A stretch of DNA of 13,384 nucleotides from an uncultured Pseudomonadota bacterium. Its GTDB lineage: Bacteria; Pseudomonadota; Gammaproteobacteria; Burkholderiales; Usitatibacteraceae. This document shows, in pieces, positions 1-6,976 of the stretch. The notes beneath the pieces are model-generated. The model saw nothing but the letters and a program-made list of their open reading frames with translations. It was not told the DNA's origin and did no database searches. The stretch is taken from assembly GCA_937898635.1 (NCBI GenBank), contig CALEJW010000066.1:1-13384 (forward strand), read 5' to 3'. How positions within the stretch are numbered: position 1 is the first letter of the stretch; each line of letters begins with the position of its first letter. Position numbers and translations under genes: made by a program.

Positions 1-71
1 TTAAGGCACCGGTCTTGAAAACCGGCAACGGGGCAACCCGTTCGTGAGTTCGAATCTCACACCCTCCGCCA
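1..71 (+). tRNA. tRNA-Ser(UGA), 3' portion, 5' end outside the window
   Basis: The 5' acceptor strand and D arm are cut off by the window edge. What remains folds cleanly. The anticodon stem is CCGGT (9-13) with ACCGG (21-25) around the loop CTTGAAA, giving anticodon TGA at 16-18. A long variable arm, AACGGG (27-32) with CCCGTT (37-42), is the class II hallmark of serine tRNA. The T arm is GTGAG (44-48) with CTCAC (56-60) around TTCGAAT. The acceptor 3' strand is 61-67, G68 is the discriminator base, and CCA is encoded at 69-71. The UGA anticodon decodes UCA and related serine codons. It ends 14 nt from the stop codon of the opposing gene, with no terminator hairpin visible between them. Confidence 0.95.
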
Positions 72-85
72 CCGCCCGCCGCGCG

Positions 86-2350
86 CTACTCCGGAATGCG
101 ATAGCCGTCTTTCCGGAACAGGTGCAGGCAGGCGTCGACGACGGCCTCGTCGTAGGCCACGCCACGGCCGCGCTCGATCTCGTCGAGCGCCTTGTCCACG
201 CCCAGGCTCGCGCGGTAGGGCCGGTGCGTGGACATCGCCTCCACCACGTCGGCCACCGCGAGGATGCGCGCCTCCGGCAGGATGTCCGCGCCCGTGAGCC
301 CGCGAGGGTAGCCGCTGCCGTCCATGCGCTCGTGGTGCTGCAGCGCGATCTCCGCCACGGGCCAGGGGAAGTCCACGTTCCGCAGGATGTCGTGGCTCGC
401 CTGGGAGTGGTTCTTGACCAGGGAGTACTCGATCGGGCTCAGGCGTCCGGGCTTGGAGAGGATCTCCGCGGGAATCGTGATCTTGCCGATGTCGTGCAGG
501 TAGCCCGCGACCCGCAGGCCCTCGCGGCGGTCCGCGTCGAGGCCCATCCGCTCGCCGATCGCGACCGCGATCGCGGCCACGCGGCGCTGGTGGCCCGCGG
601 TGTAGGGGTCGCGCATCTCGCCCATCATCGTGGCCATCTCGACCGTGCTCATGATCGCGGCCTCGAGCTGGTCCAGGTGGCGGCGGACCTCGGCTTCGGC
701 GCGCGCCGTTTCCGAGACGTCGATCACCGTCCCGATGATCGCGGGCCGCCCCTCGTGCCCGGAGAGCGCGCCGGTCACGTCCATCACGATCTCGCGGCCG
801 TCCTTGCGCAGGGCCCTGCGCTTGTAATGGAAGCTGCGCGCCCCGCCCGACAGCAGCCGCTCGCGGTTGTCGCGCATCATCCGGTGCTCGGACTCCGGCG
901 CCGTCGCGAGGGGGTCCGTCGCCTGCAGCTCGGCCGGGGAGTCGTAGCCCAGGATCTCGGCGAAGCGCGGGTTGGCGTAGACGAAGCGCTCGTCCTGGAG
1001 GACGTAGATGCCGGCGAGGGAGTTCTCGACGAGGCCCCGGTAGCGGGCCTCCGCCGCGAGCAGCTCCTCCTGGGCACGCTTGCGCTCGGTGATCTCCTGG
1101 AAGGTGCCGGCCACGCGTGCGATGCGCCCGTCGGCTCCCGGCTCCGGGGAGGAGCGCTGGCGCAGCCAGCGCGTCGCGCCCTCCACGACCACGCGATGCT
1201 CGAAGTCGCTCGGCTCGCTGGCGAGCGCGCTCCTCAGCTTGCGCCGGACCATGGCGACGTCGTCGGCGTGGACGTGACGCAGGAACTCGTCGAGGTCCCC
1301 CGGGGGCGACTTGCCGGCCCGGCCGATCATCTCCAGGGCCTGGGCCGACCAGCGCAGCCTGCCGCGCGCCGGCTCCCAGACCCAGCTGCCGACCCGGGCG
1401 ATGGACTGGGCGCGATTGAGGTCCGCCTCCCGGCTCGCCAATTCCGCGGTGCGCCGCTCGACGAGTGCCTCGAGGCCCGTCTGGTGGGTCCGCAGGTCGA
1501 GGAGCAGCTTCGCCACCAACGCGAGGAGCACGCTCAGCGCGAGTCCCAGCGCGACCTTCCCCGCGAGGCCGCGATAGTCGAACCAGCCATTCGCGGGCGC
1601 GATGGCCAGCACCCACTTCGCGCCGGGAAGCTTCACTTCGCGCTCCACGGGTTCGACGAGGGCGGCGGTCGTCGATTCGGAGACGACCGACCTCCGTCCG
1701 GTGTCGGGGTCGATGCGCCAGAGCCGGTGCCAGTAGTCGTCGTCGAGCACCGGGCCCAGCCGCGCAGGCGTCAGCGCGTCGGCCAGGCGCATCACCACGA
1801 TGGCGAAGCCCCAGAAATAACGATTGCCCGCGTCGTCCACCATGAAAATCGGCCTGCGGCCGACGATGCCCTCGCCGCCCTGTCGAAGGGTGAGGGGCCC
1901 GGCGAGGGAAAAGGACCCCGTATCCCGCGCCGCGCGGGCCGCGCGCCCGCGGTCGGGGTCGTTCAGCAGGTCCGTGCCGAGCGTCATCTCGTTGCCGGAG
2001 AGCGGTGCCACGCTGGCCACGACGCCCCGGGGGGCGAGCTGGAACGCGATCGCGTTGGGGTAGGACCTCGCGAGTTCCGGGCCGACCTTGCCCAGGTCCG
2101 GGACCCGGCCCTTCGCTTCACGAACCATCAGCTCCAGGGCGATGGTGGCCGACATGGTGTTCGAGATCTCCGCGCCCAGCGCGTCGGCATGCTCGCGGGC
2201 GTGATCGGAGGCGAGGGCGCGCGCGAGTTCGAGGCGATCCTGCTCGATGCGCCACACGGTGCTCGCCGCCGTCGCCAGGGCCAGCAGGAAGACGCCGGAC
2301 GCGATCAGCCAGGCGCGATGGCGATGGCCGGAAGGCAAGGGAAGGAGCAT
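86..2350 (-). CDS. Membrane sensor c-di-GMP phosphodiesterase: CHASE, two PAS, HD-GYP
   Basis: The product has about 754 residues. A transmembrane helix near residues 9-28 is followed by an extracytoplasmic CHASE sensor domain (about 60-255, with the PLSGNE and later AGPL segments typical of CHASE). A second transmembrane helix (about 262-285), a short coiled stretch, two PAS domains (about 305-425 and 430-550) and a C-terminal HD-GYP domain (about 565-745) follow. The HD-GYP metal and signature residues are intact: HDIGK at 619-623, an HHE triplet, and the GYP triplet at 680-682. HD-GYP proteins hydrolyse cyclic di-GMP, so an active inner-membrane phosphodiesterase controlled by an external ligand and by PAS input is expected. 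There is no GGDEF or EAL domain. The ATG at 2350 is preferred; an in-frame TTG three codons upstream (2359) is possible, and neither has a strong Shine-Dalgarno sequence. The gene is divergent from the GGAHCC gene and convergent with tRNA-Ser. The ligand is unknown. Confidence 0.9.
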   Translation of the reverse strand: MLLPLPSGHRHRAWLIASGVFLLALATAASTVWRIEQDRLELARALASDHAREHADALGAEISNTMSATIALELMVREAKGRVPDLGKVGPELARSYPNAIAFQLAPRGVVASVAPLSGNEMTLGTDLLNDPDRGRAARAARDTGSFSLAGPLTLRQGGEGIVGRRPIFMVDDAGNRYFWGFAIVVMRLADALTPARLGPVLDDDYWHRLWRIDPDTGRRSVVSESTTAALVEPVEREVKLPGAKWVLAIAPANGWFDYRGLAGKVALGLALSVLLALVAKLLLDLRTHQTGLEALVERRTAELASREADLNRAQSIARVGSWVWEPARGRLRWSAQALEMIGRAGKSPPGDLDEFLRHVHADDVAMVRRKLRSALASEPSDFEHRVVVEGATRWLRQRSSPEPGADGRIARVAGTFQEITERKRAQEELLAAEARYRGLVENSLAGIYVLQDERFVYANPRFAEILGYDSPAELQATDPLATAPESEHRMMRDNRERLLSGGARSFHYKRRALRKDGREIVMDVTGALSGHEGRPAIIGTVIDVSETARAEAEVRRHLDQLEAAIMSTVEMATMMGEMRDPYTAGHQRRVAAIAVAIGERMGLDADRREGLRVAGYLHDIGKITIPAEILSKPGRLSPIEYSLVKNHSQASHDILRNVDFPWPVAEIALQHHERMDGSGYPRGLTGADILPEARILAVADVVEAMSTHRPYRASLGVDKALDEIERGRGVAYDEAVVDACLHLFRKDGYRIPE

Positions 2351-2385
2351 CGTGTTCAAGGTGGGCCCGGTCGGAAACGGTCAGG

Positions 2386-2414
2386 GTGATTGTGCCCGCA
2401 ATCCCGACTAGAAT
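2386..2414 (+). promoter_or_regulatory. Candidate sigma-70 promoter for the GGAHCC gene
   Basis: In the 136-bp divergent intergenic region, TAGAAT (2409-2414) resembles a -10 box, five of six to consensus. GTGATT lies 17 bp upstream (2386-2391) and shares the central TGA of the -35 consensus. Transcription would start near 2421, leaving a leader of about 65 nt. The -35 match is weak, so this is tentative. Confidence 0.35.
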
Positions 2415-2440
2415 GCCCGGACGAGTTGCAGGCGTAATGC

Positions 2441-2455
2441 GCGCCAGCGTGGCGC
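2441..2455 (+). other. Small inverted repeat in the leader of the GGAHCC gene
   Basis: GCGCCA and TGGCGC form a perfect 6-bp stem around the triloop GCG, about 30 nt before the start codon and upstream of the Shine-Dalgarno sequence. No T-run follows, so it is not an intrinsic terminator. It could be a leader hairpin or simply chance in GC-rich DNA. Confidence 0.3.
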
Positions 2456-2486
2456 ACGGACGCCGACACCCCGGAGGAACCCGAAG

Positions 2487-3458
2487 ATGCGCCGATTCGT
2501 GACCCTGATCGCCCTCGCGGCAGCCCTTCCGGCCGCCGCGCAGGACAGCAAGTCGTGGCTGGAGTCGCAGGGCCTCGAGGCGAGCGCCACGAAGGAGTTC
2601 CAGGAATTCGAGGCCGTCGTCGCCCGGGCGAAGGGCGCGGCCGATGCCGCCGCCGCGGAGGAAAGAGTGGTGGTCTTCCGGCAGGGCAAGCCCGTGTGGC
2701 AGTCGAACGCCAAGGACAAGCCCGAGACCCCCGAGCGCTACACGCTGCACGCCCTCGGGCGCGATTTCGACGGCAGCGGCCAGCCGCAGTTGCACTTCTC
2801 CGGCTTCACCGGCGGCGCGCACTGCTGCACGACGCACTACGTCTACCGCCTGAAGCCGCAGGTGCGGCGCCACGCGGCGTACCCGGCGAACAACGTGGGC
2901 GGCACCGACTTCATCGACCTGCCCGGGCGCAAGACCCCGGTGATGATCACCGCGGACGATTCGACCGCGAACGTCTTCGCGCCGTTCTCCAACTCCTACT
3001 TCCCGCTGGTGATCCTCGAGGTGAGCCCGAAGGGCCGCTTCCAGTTCGCCCAGGACCTCATGCGCACGCGCCTGCCCGGCATGGCGCCGCCCGTCTGCGC
3101 CCAGCCCGCGGCGACGGCCAACCCCTGGCTCAAGGAGCGCTGCGCCGAGTTCACGGGGGCCGCGCGCAAGGCGCGATCCGGCGACATCCAGGACAAGCTG
3201 CGCGAGATCAAGCGCGAGCGCTCGGCGGACAAGATCAAGTGGGAGGACTACGTCGCCACGGGCGTCCTCTCGGCGGTCGCGGCGGAGATGAACCGCTACG
3301 CCTACACGGGCTTCGCCGCGGCGGGCATGAACTGGCTCGACAGCGTCTGGCCGGGCAACGACCGGGTGAAGGTGGCCTTCCTGCAGAAGCTCCGGGAGTC
3401 GCGCGCGAAGAGCGTCTTCGCCGAGGACCTGCGCGTCCTCGCCACCGACACCCGCTAG
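2487..3458 (+). CDS. Exported protein with GGAHCC motif, function unknown
   Basis: The product has 323 residues and an N-terminal signal peptide (MRRFVTLIALAAALPAAAQ, cleavage expected near residue 19), so it should be periplasmic or secreted. DFDGSG begins at residue 93, and GGAHCC at 109-114 is followed by an aromatic strand (YVYRL). This acidic loop plus GGAHCC pattern recurs in uncharacterised exported bacterial proteins; I know no established function for them. A segment around 150-190, rich in aromatics and prolines and ending in a beta-like stretch, fits the same type of fold. Two further cysteines (PPVCAQ and KERCAEF) could pair with each other or with Cys113/Cys114. The C-terminal third is helical and charged. 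The start is supported by GGAGGA at 2473-2478, 8 nt before the ATG. The gene stands alone between two promoter regions. The reading frame is secure; the role is not. Confidence 0.85.
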   Translation: MRRFVTLIALAAALPAAAQDSKSWLESQGLEASATKEFQEFEAVVARAKGAADAAAAEERVVVFRQGKPVWQSNAKDKPETPERYTLHALGRDFDGSGQPQLHFSGFTGGAHCCTTHYVYRLKPQVRRHAAYPANNVGGTDFIDLPGRKTPVMITADDSTANVFAPFSNSYFPLVILEVSPKGRFQFAQDLMRTRLPGMAPPVCAQPAATANPWLKERCAEFTGAARKARSGDIQDKLREIKRERSADKIKWEDYVATGVLSAVAAEMNRYAYTGFAAAGMNWLDSVWPGNDRVKVAFLQKLRESRAKSVFAEDLRVLATDTR

Positions 3459-3483
3459 CGCGCGGGCAGCGGCGGCCGCGGCC

Positions 3484-3502
3484 GATGGTGCACTGCACCA
3501 TC
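3484..3502. promoter_or_regulatory. 19-bp dyad upstream of lysC, candidate operator
   Basis: GATGGTGCACTGCACCATC is a perfect inverted repeat with 9-bp arms around one central base. The one-base centre makes it a poor RNA hairpin, and no T-run follows, so a protein-binding dyad is more likely than a terminator. It begins 25 bp after the preceding stop codon and covers the expected -35 region of the lysC promoter, a position suited to repression. The binding factor cannot be named from sequence. Confidence 0.45.
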
Positions 3503-3523
3503 GACGCCCGTCCGGGTTAAAAT
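3494..3523 (+). promoter_or_regulatory. Candidate lysC promoter
   Basis: TAAAAT (3518-3523) matches the -10 consensus at five of six positions and stands out as AT-rich in this DNA. The best -35 placement, TGCACC (3494-3499) at 18-bp spacing, is poor and lies inside the upstream dyad, which would fit a factor-dependent or repressed promoter. Transcription would begin near 3530, about 28 nt before the GTG start. Confidence 0.45.
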
Positions 3524-3557
3524 GGCGACTTTGCCCGTCTCCCCCGCAGGATCTCCC

Positions 3558-4820
3558 GTGTCCCTCATCGTCCAGAAGTACGGCGGCACCTCCATGGGCA
3601 GCCCCGAGCGCATCCGCGAGGTCGCGCGCCGTGTCGAGCGCTTCGCGAAGGAAGGCCACAAGCTCGTGGTCGTGGTCTCGGCCATGTCCGGCGAGACCAA
3701 CCGCCTCCTCGCCCTCGCGAAGGAGGTGAATCCCGAGCCCGACCCCCGCGAGATCGACGTGATCGCCTCCACGGGCGAGCAGGTGTCCATCGGGCTCCTC
3801 GCGCTCGCCCTGCACCGCCTGGGCGTCAAGGCGAGGAGCTACACCGGCTTCCAGGTGCGCATCCTCACCGACGACGCCTACTCCAAGGCGCGCATCCTCG
3901 CGATCGACGAGGACAACATCCGCCGCGACCTCGCCGCGGGCAACGTCGTGATCGTCGCCGGCTTCCAGGGCGTCGACGAGAAGGGCAACATCACCACGCT
4001 CGGCCGCGGCGGTTCCGACACCACGGGCGTGGCCCTCGCCGCGGCGCTCTTCGCCGACGAGTGCCAGATCTACACGGACGTGGACGGGGTCTACACCACG
4101 GACCCGCGCATCGTCCCCGAGGCGCGGCGCCTGGACACGATCACCTTCGAGGAGATGCTGGAGCTCGCCTCGCTGGGGTCGAAGGTCCTGCAGATCCGCA
4201 GCGTGGAATTCGCCGGCAAGTACCGCGTGAAGCTCCGGGTGCTCTCGTCGTTCACCGACGTGAACTCGACCGACATGGGCACCCTCATCACCTTCGAGGA
4301 AGACCAGGACATGGAACAGGCCATCATCAGCGGCATCGCCTTCAACCGGGACGAGGCCAAGATCACCGTGGTGGGCGTGCCCGACAGGCCCGGCATCGCC
4401 TTCGCGATCCTCGGCCCCGTCGCCGAAGCCAACATCGACGTGGACATGATCATCCAGAACGCCTCCATCGAGGAGATGACGGACTTCTCCTTCACCGTGC
4501 ACCGCAACGACTTCAAGCGGGCGATGGACATCCTCACGAACTCGGTGAAGCCCGCCATCGGCGCGCGGGCCGTCGTGGGAGACGACCACATCGCCAAGGT
4601 CTCGCTCGTGGGGATCGGCATGCGCACCCACGCGGGGATCGCCTCCAAGATGTTCCGCACGCTCGCCGACGAGCGCATCAACATCCAGATGATCTCCACC
4701 TCCGAGATCAAGACCTCGGTGGTGGTGGACGAGAAGTACGTCGAGCTCGCCGTTCGCGTGCTGCACAAGGCCTTCGAGCTGGAAAAGCCCGCGGCCGAGG
4801 AACCGATGAAGAAGGCTTGA
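3558..4820 (+). CDS. lysC: Aspartate kinase, monofunctional, two ACT domains
   Basis: Phosphorylates L-aspartate with ATP to 4-phospho-L-aspartate, the first step to lysine, threonine, methionine and diaminopimelate, in the cytoplasm. The product has 420 residues, usual for the monofunctional class. The amino-acid kinase domain (about 1-250) opens with the KYGGTS motif at residues 7-12, carries the STGEQVS segment, GRGGSDT near 149-155 and TDVDGVYTTDPR near 173-184. Two ACT domains follow (about 265-340 and 345-412), expected to bind lysine and/or threonine for feedback inhibition. I chose GTG at 3558 because homologues start at the S/A-LIVQKYGGTS stretch and AGGA (3548-3551) sits 6 nt upstream; the in-frame ATG at 3522 lies inside the putative -10 box. 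The gene appears to have its own promoter, and no terminator is seen before the downstream peptidase gene 74 nt away. Confidence 0.97.
   Translation: MSLIVQKYGGTSMGSPERIREVARRVERFAKEGHKLVVVVSAMSGETNRLLALAKEVNPEPDPREIDVIASTGEQVSIGLLALALHRLGVKARSYTGFQVRILTDDAYSKARILAIDEDNIRRDLAAGNVVIVAGFQGVDEKGNITTLGRGGSDTTGVALAAALFADECQIYTDVDGVYTTDPRIVPEARRLDTITFEEMLELASLGSKVLQIRSVEFAGKYRVKLRVLSSFTDVNSTDMGTLITFEEDQDMEQAIISGIAFNRDEAKITVVGVPDRPGIAFAILGPVAEANIDVDMIIQNASIEEMTDFSFTVHRNDFKRAMDILTNSVKPAIGARAVVGDDHIAKVSLVGIGMRTHAGIASKMFRTLADERINIQMISTSEIKTSVVVDEKYVELAVRVLHKAFELEKPAAEEPMKKA
4296..4313 (+). promoter_or_regulatory. Internal ribosome binding site and start for an aspartokinase beta subunit
   Basis: Inside lysC, GAGGAAGA (4296-4303) is followed after 7 nt by an in-frame ATG at 4311 (codon 252). 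Starting there would give a 169-residue product containing just the two ACT domains. In Corynebacterium glutamicum and Bacillus subtilis class II aspartokinases, an in-frame internal start makes such a beta subunit (172 residues in C. glutamicum) that assembles as alpha2beta2. The site here matches that arrangement in position and length; its use is inferred. Confidence 0.55.
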
Positions 4821-4821
4821 G

Positions 4822-4864
4822 CGCGACTCCCGCCGGCCCCGCGCGCGCGGACGCGACTCCCGCC
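4822..4864 (+). repeat. 13-bp direct repeat, 30-bp period, between lysC and the peptidase gene
   Basis: CGCGACTCCCGCC occurs at 4822-4834 and again at 4852-4864, exactly 30 bp apart, filling much of the 74-bp gap. A small tandem duplication that has since diverged would explain it. No hairpin plus T-run is present, so I see no terminator and read-through from lysC is possible. Confidence 0.6.
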
Positions 4865-4894
4865 CCCGCGCACCCCACGAAGGAAGCCCTGCCC

Positions 4895-6967
4895 ATGAAG
4901 CGATTCCTCGCCGCCCTCGCCATGACCCTCGCCACGCAAGCGCTCGCCGAATCCGACGATCCCTACCTCTGGCTCGAGGACATCGGCGGGGAGAAGGCCA
5001 TGGAATGGGTGAACGGGCAGAACGGGAAGAGCCGCCCGCTGGTGGAGAAGGAGCCCGGCTTCGCGCCGCTGCTCGACAAGTTCACCGAGATCGCCAATTC
5101 GCGCGAGCGCATCCCGGCCGTCACGAAGCTCGGCGATCACCTCTACAACTTCTGGCAGGACGCGAGGAGCCCGCGCGGCCTGTGGCGGCGCACCACGCTC
5201 GCCGAATACCGCAAGGACGAGCCCGCCTGGGAGATCGTGCTGGACCTCGACCTGCTCTCGGCCCTGGAGAAGGAGCAGTGGGCCTGGAAGGGCGCGACCT
5301 GCCTCTACCCGAAGTACGAGCGCTGCCTCGTGTCGCTTTCGCGGGGCGGCCGCGACGCGGTGGAGATCCGCGAGTTCGACCTCGCGAAGAAGGCCTTCGT
5401 CGAGGGCGGCTTCCGGCTCCCGGAGTCCAAGGGCGGCGTGGCCTGGATCGACGAGGACACGATCTACGCCTCGCGCGACTTCGGCCCCGGGACGATGACG
5501 CGCTCGGGCTATCCCCGCGGCGTGAAGCGCCTTGCGCGCGGCCAGGCGCTCGCCGACGCGCCCGTGGTCTTCGAGGTTGGGGAAGACGACATCGGCGCCT
5601 GGCCCTCGGTCACCCACGAGAAGGCCTCCCGCGTGGAGATCATGACGCGGGTGATCTCGACGCGGCGCAGCGAGGGCTTCGTCGTGCGCGGCGGCAAGCT
5701 CGCGAAGCTGGAGCTTCCGGAGACGGTCGATGCCTCGGTCACCGCGGGCACGCTCTTCGTGCGCCTGCGGGAGGACTGGATGCTCTCCGGCACGCAGTAC
5801 CGCGCCGGGCAGCTCCTCGCCATGGAGCTGGAGAAGTTCCTCGAGGGCGGCGCGCAGTTCGAGGTGCTCTTCACGCCGGGGCCGCGCCTCTTCCTCGATT
5901 CCTTCGTGCCGATGAAGTCGATGGTGCTCCTGGACCTCCTGGACAACGTCTCGAGCCGCCTGGTGGAGATGCGGCGCGGGCCCGACGGGAAGTGGGCGAG
6001 CCGCGCGGTGGACGCGCCGGCGCTCGCGAACCTGAACGCGCTCGCCTTCGACCGGCGCGAATCGGACGAGTACTTCCTCTTCGTCACCGGCTTCACCACG
6101 CCGACGACGCTCTACCTCGCGCAGGGCGGCGGCGACGCTCGCGAGAAGCTGAAGGGCCTGCCGCACTTCTTCGACGCCTCGGGCATCAGCGTGACCCAGC
6201 ACGAGGCGACCTCGAAGGACGGCACGAAGATCCCGTACTTCGAGGTGAAGCGCCGCGACGCGAAGGCGGACGGGAAGAACCCGACCATCCTCTACGGCTA
6301 CGGCGGCTTCGAGGTCTCGCAGGTGCCCACCTACTCGGCCTTCGTCGGCAACGGCTGGCTCGCGAAGGGCGGCGTGTGGGTGCTCTCCAACCTGCGCGGC
6401 GGCGGCGAGTTCGGCCCCGCGTGGAACCAGGTGGCGCGGCGCGAGGGGCGGCAGAAGACCCACGAGGACTTCGCGGCCGTGGCCGAGGACCTCATCCGGC
6501 GCAAGACCACCTCGCCCGCGAAGCTCGGCATCCTCGGCGGCAGCCAGGGCGGGCTCCTCGTGAGCGCGACGATGCTGCAGCGCCCGGAGCTCTTCGGCGC
6601 GGTGGTGGCCACCGTGCCGCTCATGGACATGAAGCGCTACCACAAGCTCCTCGCCGGGCACTCGTGGATGGGCGAGTACGGCGACCCGGACAAGGCCGAG
6701 GACTGGGCCTTCATCTCGAAGTACTCGCCCTACCAGAACGTGCTGCGCGGCCGGCCCTACCCGAAGATGCTCATCACCACCTCGACCCGCGACGACCGCG
6801 TGCACCCGGGGCACGCGCGCAAGATGGCCGCGCGCATGCAGCAGCTCGGCTACGACACCACCTACTTCGAGTACACGGAAGGCGGCCACGGCTCGGGCAC
6901 CACGCCCGCGCAGACCGCCTACACCTGGGCCTTCATCTACACCTGGTTCGCCCGCGCGCTGCTGTAG
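4895..6967 (+). CDS. Exported prolyl oligopeptidase family serine peptidase (S9A-like)
   Basis: The product has 690 residues. A signal peptide (MKRFLAALAMTLATQALA, cleavage near 18) predicts a periplasmic or secreted enzyme, unlike classical cytosolic prolyl oligopeptidases. The mature N-terminus begins DDPYLWLEDI, the usual S9A opening. A beta-propeller region (about 80-440) is followed by an alpha/beta hydrolase domain (about 460-690). The catalytic triad is visible: Ser550 in GGSQGG, Asp633 in RDDRV, and His665 in GGHGSG. The family cleaves short peptides, commonly after proline, with the propeller excluding large proteins; the actual substrate here is unknown. AAGGAAG, about 8 nt upstream, supports the ATG at 4895. 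It lies 74 nt after lysC on the same strand and converges with the luxR-type gene, leaving only 9 nt between stop codons and no room for a separate terminator. Confidence 0.93.
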   Translation: MKRFLAALAMTLATQALAESDDPYLWLEDIGGEKAMEWVNGQNGKSRPLVEKEPGFAPLLDKFTEIANSRERIPAVTKLGDHLYNFWQDARSPRGLWRRTTLAEYRKDEPAWEIVLDLDLLSALEKEQWAWKGATCLYPKYERCLVSLSRGGRDAVEIREFDLAKKAFVEGGFRLPESKGGVAWIDEDTIYASRDFGPGTMTRSGYPRGVKRLARGQALADAPVVFEVGEDDIGAWPSVTHEKASRVEIMTRVISTRRSEGFVVRGGKLAKLELPETVDASVTAGTLFVRLREDWMLSGTQYRAGQLLAMELEKFLEGGAQFEVLFTPGPRLFLDSFVPMKSMVLLDLLDNVSSRLVEMRRGPDGKWASRAVDAPALANLNALAFDRRESDEYFLFVTGFTTPTTLYLAQGGGDAREKLKGLPHFFDASGISVTQHEATSKDGTKIPYFEVKRRDAKADGKNPTILYGYGGFEVSQVPTYSAFVGNGWLAKGGVWVLSNLRGGGEFGPAWNQVARREGRQKTHEDFAAVAEDLIRRKTTSPAKLGILGGSQGGLLVSATMLQRPELFGAVVATVPLMDMKRYHKLLAGHSWMGEYGDPDKAEDWAFISKYSPYQNVLRGRPYPKMLITTSTRDDRVHPGHARKMAARMQQLGYDTTYFEYTEGGHGSGTTPAQTAYTWAFIYTWFARALL

Positions 6968-6976
6968 GGCCCCGCC

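Noticed and set aside
1..71. tRNA-Ser as a mobile-element attachment site
   Set aside because: There is no integrase, no repeated tRNA 3' end and no change of base composition nearby.
44..2389. Long plus-strand open frame over the HD-GYP gene
   Set aside because: The composition is a shadow of the minus-strand gene, which has clear CHASE, PAS and HD-GYP motifs. The frame also begins inside the tRNA.
2118..4766. Long minus-strand open frame opposite the GGAHCC gene and lysC
   Set aside because: It is His/Asp/Val/Arg-rich, has no recognisable domain, and is antisense to lysC.
4091..6889. Long minus-strand open frame opposite the peptidase gene
   Set aside because: Most of it is antisense to a peptidase with an intact Ser/Asp/His triad, and it shows no domain of its own.
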